Part shown: positions 60,936 through 64,000 of the stretch, one piece after another
How the letters are laid out: each line of letters opens with the position of its first letter
Position numbering within the stretch: the stretch's first letter is position 1
NCBI RefSeq assembly: GCF_900143515.1
Contig: NZ_FSQT01000002.1
Coordinates: 496,001-560,000, forward strand
Origin: Micromonospora cremea
Lineage (GTDB): Bacteria; Actinomycetota; Actinomycetes; Mycobacteriales; Micromonosporaceae
DNA length: 64,000 nucleotides
Direction: 5' to 3'
Notes under the pieces: generated by a model
The model's database searches: none
What the model was told of the DNA's origin: nothing
Seen by the model: only the letters and a program-made list of their open reading frames with translations
Position numbers and translations under genes: made by a program

Positions 60936-61079
60936 ATGATCAAGAAACTGGCCGGGCTGGCCGGCGTCGGTGTGCTGCTCGCCCTCGTACTGGCCTGCGG
61001 CTTCGGTGGCGGAGGCGATGACGACGATGACGACGACGACGACTTCGCCCGGGGCCTCTCCGTGGTGGTGCTGCGCTGA
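60936..61079 (+). CDS. Tiny Asp-rich lipoprotein-like peptide (47 aa)
   Basis: A 47-aa peptide: hydrophobic N-terminus MIKKLAGLAGVGVLLALVLA followed directly by Cys (lipobox-like LVLAC), a GFGGGG spacer and a run of nine Asp, then FARGLSVVVLR. ATG 60936 has GGAGAGG upstream. It is probably exported and lipid-anchored, with an acidic cluster that could bind cations. Family unknown. Confidence 0.65.
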   Translation: MIKKLAGLAGVGVLLALVLACGFGGGGDDDDDDDDDFARGLSVVVLR

Positions 61080-61217
61080 GTGTCCGGTGAGCCGGGCCGG
61101 CCGGGTTTGCGCCTGGCCGGCGCGGGGCACTGCCGGGGTAGGCGAATCGTGACGCGCTGGACAGACGCCGAAGTCCGAAGTGGCCGCCGGCTTCGGCACC
61201 CCGAGGAGGTAACCACG

Positions 61218-61625
61218 ATGTTCGGAACCAACCTGCTGGACCGCCGCAGCAAGCCGGAACGGATCGCGGACCAGGCGTGGGAGCACCTGGTCTCCGCCGT
61301 CAGTTCCGCGGGAGACAGCGTCCGGGGCACCGCCCGCTCCGCCCGGCGCAGCAGCAGCGACCTCGCCGACGGCGCGGGCGACCTGGTGGGCTCTGCCGCC
61401 GACGAGGCGCGGCGCCGAGCCTCGCTGGCCTTCGACGCGCTCGCCGGCCGTCAGCCGGCACTGCCCTGGACGCTGCTGATCGGCGCCGCGCTGGTCGGCG
61501 CCGCGGTCGGCTGGGCCGTCGGCTCCGCCGCCCGAGCTGCCGGCAGCCGGGACGACCGCGCGGTGGACGACGTCGAGTTCGTCGACGTCGACCGTCCCAA
61601 CTCCCCCGTCGGCCTGAACGACTGA
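61218..61625 (+). CDS. Helical membrane-associated protein (135 aa)
   Basis: A 135-aa protein: an amphipathic helical half (RIADQAWEHLVSAVSSAGDS, SSDLADGAGDLVGSAADEAR) resembling apolipoprotein-like stress proteins, one membrane helix (LPWTLLIGAALVGAAVGWAV) and an acidic C-terminus (VDDVEFVDVD). Function unknown. ATG 61218 has a perfect GAGGAGGT site. A terminator follows. Confidence 0.78.
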   Translation: MFGTNLLDRRSKPERIADQAWEHLVSAVSSAGDSVRGTARSARRSSSDLADGAGDLVGSAADEARRRASLAFDALAGRQPALPWTLLIGAALVGAAVGWAVGSAARAAGSRDDRAVDDVEFVDVDRPNSPVGLND

Positions 61626-61640
61626 CCCACCCGCCACCCT

Positions 61641-61677
61641 CGGGCCCCGCTCGACCCCAGAGGTCGACCGGGGCCCG
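61641..61677 (+). terminator. Terminator hairpin
   Basis: CGGGCCCC (61641-61648) pairs with GGGGCCCG (61670-61677) and TCGACC (61651-61656) with GGTCGA (61662-61667), starting 16 bases after the stop of the 135-aa protein gene. Confidence 0.8.
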
Positions 61678-62170
61678 CCCCTTTCTCCCACCCCTTGCCC
61701 CCACCGCCGCCCGCCCCTGCCCCATCCCGCCGGGCCGCCCTGCCCCCGCCTCGCGCCGCCCCCGCCCCCGCGCCCCCGCCCCCGCCCCCGCGCCCCTTCC
61801 CCCCGTCGATCTAGGGCATATCGTCGTGGATGGAGATCGACTAGCAGCGATATGACCTAGATCGACGGGGAGATGGGGCGGGGCGCGGGCGGGCGCGGCG
61901 CGGCGGACGGGGCAGGGTGGGTGGGGCCGGTCCGCCGGGGTGTTGGACCCCCCTCGGGCAGCCGCGGCGGACCGGTGATGTGGGGTGGTCCGGGCGCCGC
62001 CGACTGCGCCCGGACCAGCTGGCCGGATCGGGAGGGACACCCGGGGGACGGGTGTCGCCGGTGGGGACGTCGCGGCCCGGGGGGACGGGCACGGGGTGCG
62101 AGGCGAGCCGGAGGTGCCCTGGCTCCAGCCACCCGGCGAACGGCTCCCGCGATCGAGGAACGTGCTTACC
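61678..62170. other. Gene-free skewed region carrying the second palindromic element
   Basis: About 490 bases without a gene. Up to 61804 the strand is nearly all C/T with C-rich runs. The palindrome at 61805-61866 follows, and then G-rich sequence runs to about 62100. It is bounded on the right by the IS element, which may have separated it from its original neighbour. Confidence 0.6.
61805..61866. repeat. 62-nt palindromic repeat, copy 2
   Basis: Starts GTCGATCTAGGG (61805-61816), ends CCTAGATCGAC (61856-61866), with a 39-base centre containing TGGATGGAGATCGAC. Inner arm bases differ from copy 1 (CATATCG/CGATATG here versus AAG/CTT there) while pairing is kept, so the fold is conserved rather than the sequence. 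Confidence 0.87.
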
Positions 62171-62214
62171 CTAGACGAGTAATTCCTAAGTCGGTCCGGG
62201 GCTGCGTACGCAGT

Positions 62215-62261
62215 GAAGGGTGTTGATGATCCGTTTGTGACGACAGACATCAACACCCTTC
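62215..62261 (+). promoter_or_regulatory. Hairpin spanning the transposase start codon
   Basis: GAAGGGTGTTGATG (62215-62228) is exactly inverted at 62248-62261. The 19-base loop holds the GTG start at 62237. In a transcript entering from outside the element, this 14-bp stem would hide the start region, a known way to limit transposase made by readthrough. Confidence 0.6.
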
Positions 62262-63130
62262 TCACCGCACTCTACGTGAAGATCGACGACTGGCTGGGGC
62301 AGCCCCGCAGGTCCGGTCGGCCACCGAAGCTGTCAGACGCCGAGCTGTTGACACTCGCGGTGGCTCAGGTGCTGCTCGGGATCCGGTCCGAGGCCCCCTG
62401 GCTGCGGTTCGTTCCCGCGCATCTGCCCGCAGCGTTTCCCTATCTGCCGGGCCAGTCCGGCTACAACAAGCGCCTACGAGCCGCCTTGCCGCTCCTCAAG
62501 CGGGCGATCAGAGCGGTAGCCGCGGACACCGACCTGTGGACCGACTCCGCCTGGGTGCTCGACTCCACCCCGGTCGAGTGCGGCCGGTCCCGGCCCACCG
62601 CGCGCCGCTCACGGTTGGCGCGATGGGCCAGCTACGGCTACTGCCCGTCGCACTCGCGCTGGTTCTGGGGCCTGCGGCTACACCTGATCTGCACCCCGGC
62701 CGGCCTGCCGGTCACCTGGGCCCTGGCCAGCCCGAAAGTCGACGAACGGCAGGTGCTGACCGCCGTACTCGAACACGACCCGGACCTGGTGGCCCAACGC
62801 CCCGGTTTGCTGATCATCGCGGACAAAGGCTACGCGTCCGCCGAGCTGGATCGCTGGCTGGCCGAACGCAGGGTGCGGCTGCTACGACCTTCCTACCGCA
62901 ACCGCACCCCACGCCCCGACGAGCACCTGCTCAAACCGATCCGGCAACTCATCGAGTCGGTCAACGACACCCTCAAGGGCCAACTCGACCTCGAGCTACA
63001 CGGCGGCCGCAGCATCGAAGGCGTCGCCGCCCGCGTCGCGCAACGACTCCTCGCGCTGACCGCCGCCATCTGGCACAACCGGGCCACCGGACAACCCCTG
63101 ACCAGATCCTTGATCGCCTACGACCACTGA
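62237..63130 (+). CDS. IS982-family DDE transposase
   Basis: A 297-aa transposase: VTTDINTLLTALYVKIDDWL, SDAELLTLAVAQVLLGIRSE, catalytic Asp regions in WVLDSTPVECGRSRPTARRS and LLIIADKGYASAELDRWL, and the Glu region LIESVNDTLKGQLDLELHGG. These match the DDE order of IS982 transposases. GTG 62237 was chosen from the family start; GTG 62213 is possible. No frameshift is visible. Confidence 0.92.
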   Translation: MTTDINTLLTALYVKIDDWLGQPRRSGRPPKLSDAELLTLAVAQVLLGIRSEAPWLRFVPAHLPAAFPYLPGQSGYNKRLRAALPLLKRAIRAVAADTDLWTDSAWVLDSTPVECGRSRPTARRSRLARWASYGYCPSHSRWFWGLRLHLICTPAGLPVTWALASPKVDERQVLTAVLEHDPDLVAQRPGLLIIADKGYASAELDRWLAERRVRLLRPSYRNRTPRPDEHLLKPIRQLIESVNDTLKGQLDLELHGGRSIEGVAARVAQRLLALTAAIWHNRATGQPLTRSLIAYDH

Positions 63131-63155
63131 CCAGGATTAGGACTTACTCGTCTAG

Positions 63156-63507
63156 CCGATCCACAGGCGTGTTGGAAGCGCTCCCACGATCGATCGTCAC
63201 GCCCGGAGCGCCGGTTGCCTCGCCGGGACTGGGCGCACGCCGGGCGCCACGCCGGGAACCCGGGGGGCCACGCCAGGAACGCCGGGCGCCACGCCGGGAA
63301 CCTCCGGCTGCCCGCTGGAAACCGTTGGGTGCGCTCCGGGGCGCGCGGACCGCGACGGGCCGGCCGCGCCGACCAGCGCCGCGGTACCGCGTGCTCACCC
63401 GCCTGGGGCGAGGACGACTCACCCCGGCCGACGGCAGGATCGGACTTCGGCGGACTCCGGCCGCGGCCGTCACCCGGTCCGCCGCCCACGCACCGGAGGA
63501 GGGACAA
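63156..63507. promoter_or_regulatory. Region between IS and BON gene: operator-like site and tandem repeats
   Basis: 352 bases without a gene. TGGAAGCGCTCCCA (63173-63186) differs by one base from the TGGGAGCGCTCCCA operator bound by CebR/BglR-type LacI regulators. A 24-bp sequence (starting ACGCCGGGCGCCACGCCGGG) occurs exactly at 63237-63260 and 63279-63302 with a degenerate copy between. GGAGGAGGG at about 63495-63503 is the ribosome-binding site of the next gene. Confidence 0.5.
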
Positions 63508-64000
63508 ATGGCCATCGCGACGATCACCCGTACCGACCAGGACATCCAGTCCGCCGTACTCGACGAGCTGACCTGGGAACCGCGGGTGCAGCCGCACGAG
63601 ATCGGCGTGACCGTCGCCGAGGGCGTCGTCACGCTGACCGGGCGGGTGGACAGCTACGCGAAGAAATGGGCCGCCGAGCGGGCCGCGCACCGTGTCGCAC
63701 GGGTCCGGGCACTCGCCAACGACCTGACGGTCCGGCTTGCCGGAGAGGCGGAACGCGCCGACCCTGACCTGGCCGCCGCGGCCGGCCACACGCTGGAGTG
63801 GGATGCGTTCGTACCCGTCGAGAAGCTCCAGGTCACGGTCTCGGCCGGCTGGGTGACGTTGCACGGCGAGGTCGAGTGGGAGTACCAGCGACGGGCCGCC
63901 GAGCGGGCGGTCAGCAGGCTGACCGGCGTACGCGGGGTGAGCAACGGGATCACCGTCCGGCCGTCCGCCGTGCCGACCGGACGGGATCTGGCCGAGCGGA
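63508..64000 (+). CDS. BON-domain protein (3' end beyond the window)
   Basis: The visible 164 codons carry two BON domains: residues about 10-75 (QDIQSAVLDELTWEPRVQPH, GVTVAEGVVTLTGRVDSYAK) and about 85-155 (LQVTVSAGWVTLHGEVEWEY, RLTGVRGVSNGITV). BON domains bind phospholipid membranes or other proteins and occur in osmotic-stress proteins such as OsmY. No signal peptide is present, as in many actinobacterial cytoplasmic members. ATG 63508 follows GGAGGAGGG. The frame is open at the window end. Confidence 0.9.
   Translation, partial: MAIATITRTDQDIQSAVLDELTWEPRVQPHEIGVTVAEGVVTLTGRVDSYAKKWAAERAAHRVARVRALANDLTVRLAGEAERADPDLAAAAGHTLEWDAFVPVEKLQVTVSAGWVTLHGEVEWEYQRRAAERAVSRLTGVRGVSNGITVRPSAVPTGRDLAER

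Larger units (their letters stand above)
62171..63155 (+). mobile_element. IS982-family insertion sequence
   Basis: A 985-bp element. The 19-bp ends CTAGACGAGTAATTCCTAA (62171-62189) and the inverse at 63137-63155 match at 18 of 19 positions. It holds a single complete transposase gene. The outermost CTAG at both ends may be part of the inverted repeat or a duplicated 4-bp target. It appears intact, so it may be mobile. Confidence 0.87.

Noticed and set aside
63237..63302. Short spaced 24-bp repeats considered as a CRISPR-like array
   Set aside because: Only two exact copies, 18-base degenerate gap, no cas genes, and GC-rich composition typical of simple tandem repeats.
63118..63864. 248-codon minus-strand frame across the IS end and BON gene
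   Set aside because: It crosses the IS boundary and tandem repeats; the BON frame is clearly coding on the plus strand.

Overview
The window is about 73% GC by eye, with GTG/TTG starts, many GTGA/ATGA stop-start overlaps and very dense coding. Gene content and local synteny (homodimeric aceE, a FasR-like regulator with fabD-fabH-acpP-fabF, DUF3145, DUF3052, DUF3040, a c-di-AMP riboswitch on a cell-wall gene) point to an actinomycete. The repertoire and intergenic palindromes fit Micromonospora or a close relative in Micromonosporaceae. I see no CRISPR array, no biosynthetic megacluster and no intact prophage.

Layout. 0-7 kb: a five-gene minus-strand operon joining a DUF1800/DUF1501 exported pair to an extracytoplasmic flavin electron-transfer set (ferric-reductase-like membrane flavoprotein, FMN-binding protein, ApbE flavin transferase). 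7-20 kb: DUF3040, SWIM protein plus SNF2 ATPase, PfkB kinase, DinB-like protein, pyruvyl-transferase-like protein, GNAT, glycosyltransferase, MprF-C-like aminoacyltransferase, FAR-17a-like membrane protein, APH-like kinase, SDR. 20.1-21.8 kb: a scar region beside tRNA-Val with a sigma-factor stub, a frameshifted SMI1/KNR4-like gene, a transposase tail, a GyrI-like gene and a run of 19 C. 22-32 kb: peroxiredoxin, DUF3052, fused E1 alpha-beta dehydrogenase with a MarR regulator, PhoD phosphatase, YjbQ, a glycine-rich membrane protein, aceE. 32-38 kb: SRPBCC, beta-glucosidase plus MFS transporter, gltX, CopC-like protein, a membrane-anchored secreted protein. 39-47 kb: pyrE with an in-phase membrane-protein frame behind it, a broken histidine kinase with its LuxR-type partner, then the fatty-acid cluster. 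47-56 kb: GH3, DUF3145, an abundant-looking unknown protein, carbonic anhydrase, alpha/beta hydrolase, HelD-like helicase, CDF metal exporter. 55.5-61.6 kb: c-di-AMP riboswitch with a coiled-coil/M15-like wall protein, small membrane proteins, PfkB plus SurE, STAS protein. 62.2-63.2 kb: an intact-looking IS982-type element. The window ends inside a BON-domain gene.

How genes work together. The flavin operon should move electrons from cytoplasmic NAD(P)H through the membrane flavoprotein to a covalently flavinylated exported protein, with DUF1501/DUF1800 proteins as candidate partners. FasR probably activates the fab genes downstream. AceE supplies acetyl-CoA for the same pathway. The beta-glucosidase and MFS transporter form a sugar-uptake pair.

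The most unusual material is non-coding. Two 62-nt palindromic elements have identical layout and co-varying arms, and lie between a pyrimidine-rich flank and a purine-rich flank; a third palindrome has the same flank pattern. There are also long perfect hairpins. Four reading frames look frameshifted or lack a start codon, so either gene decay or draft-quality sequence must be considered.
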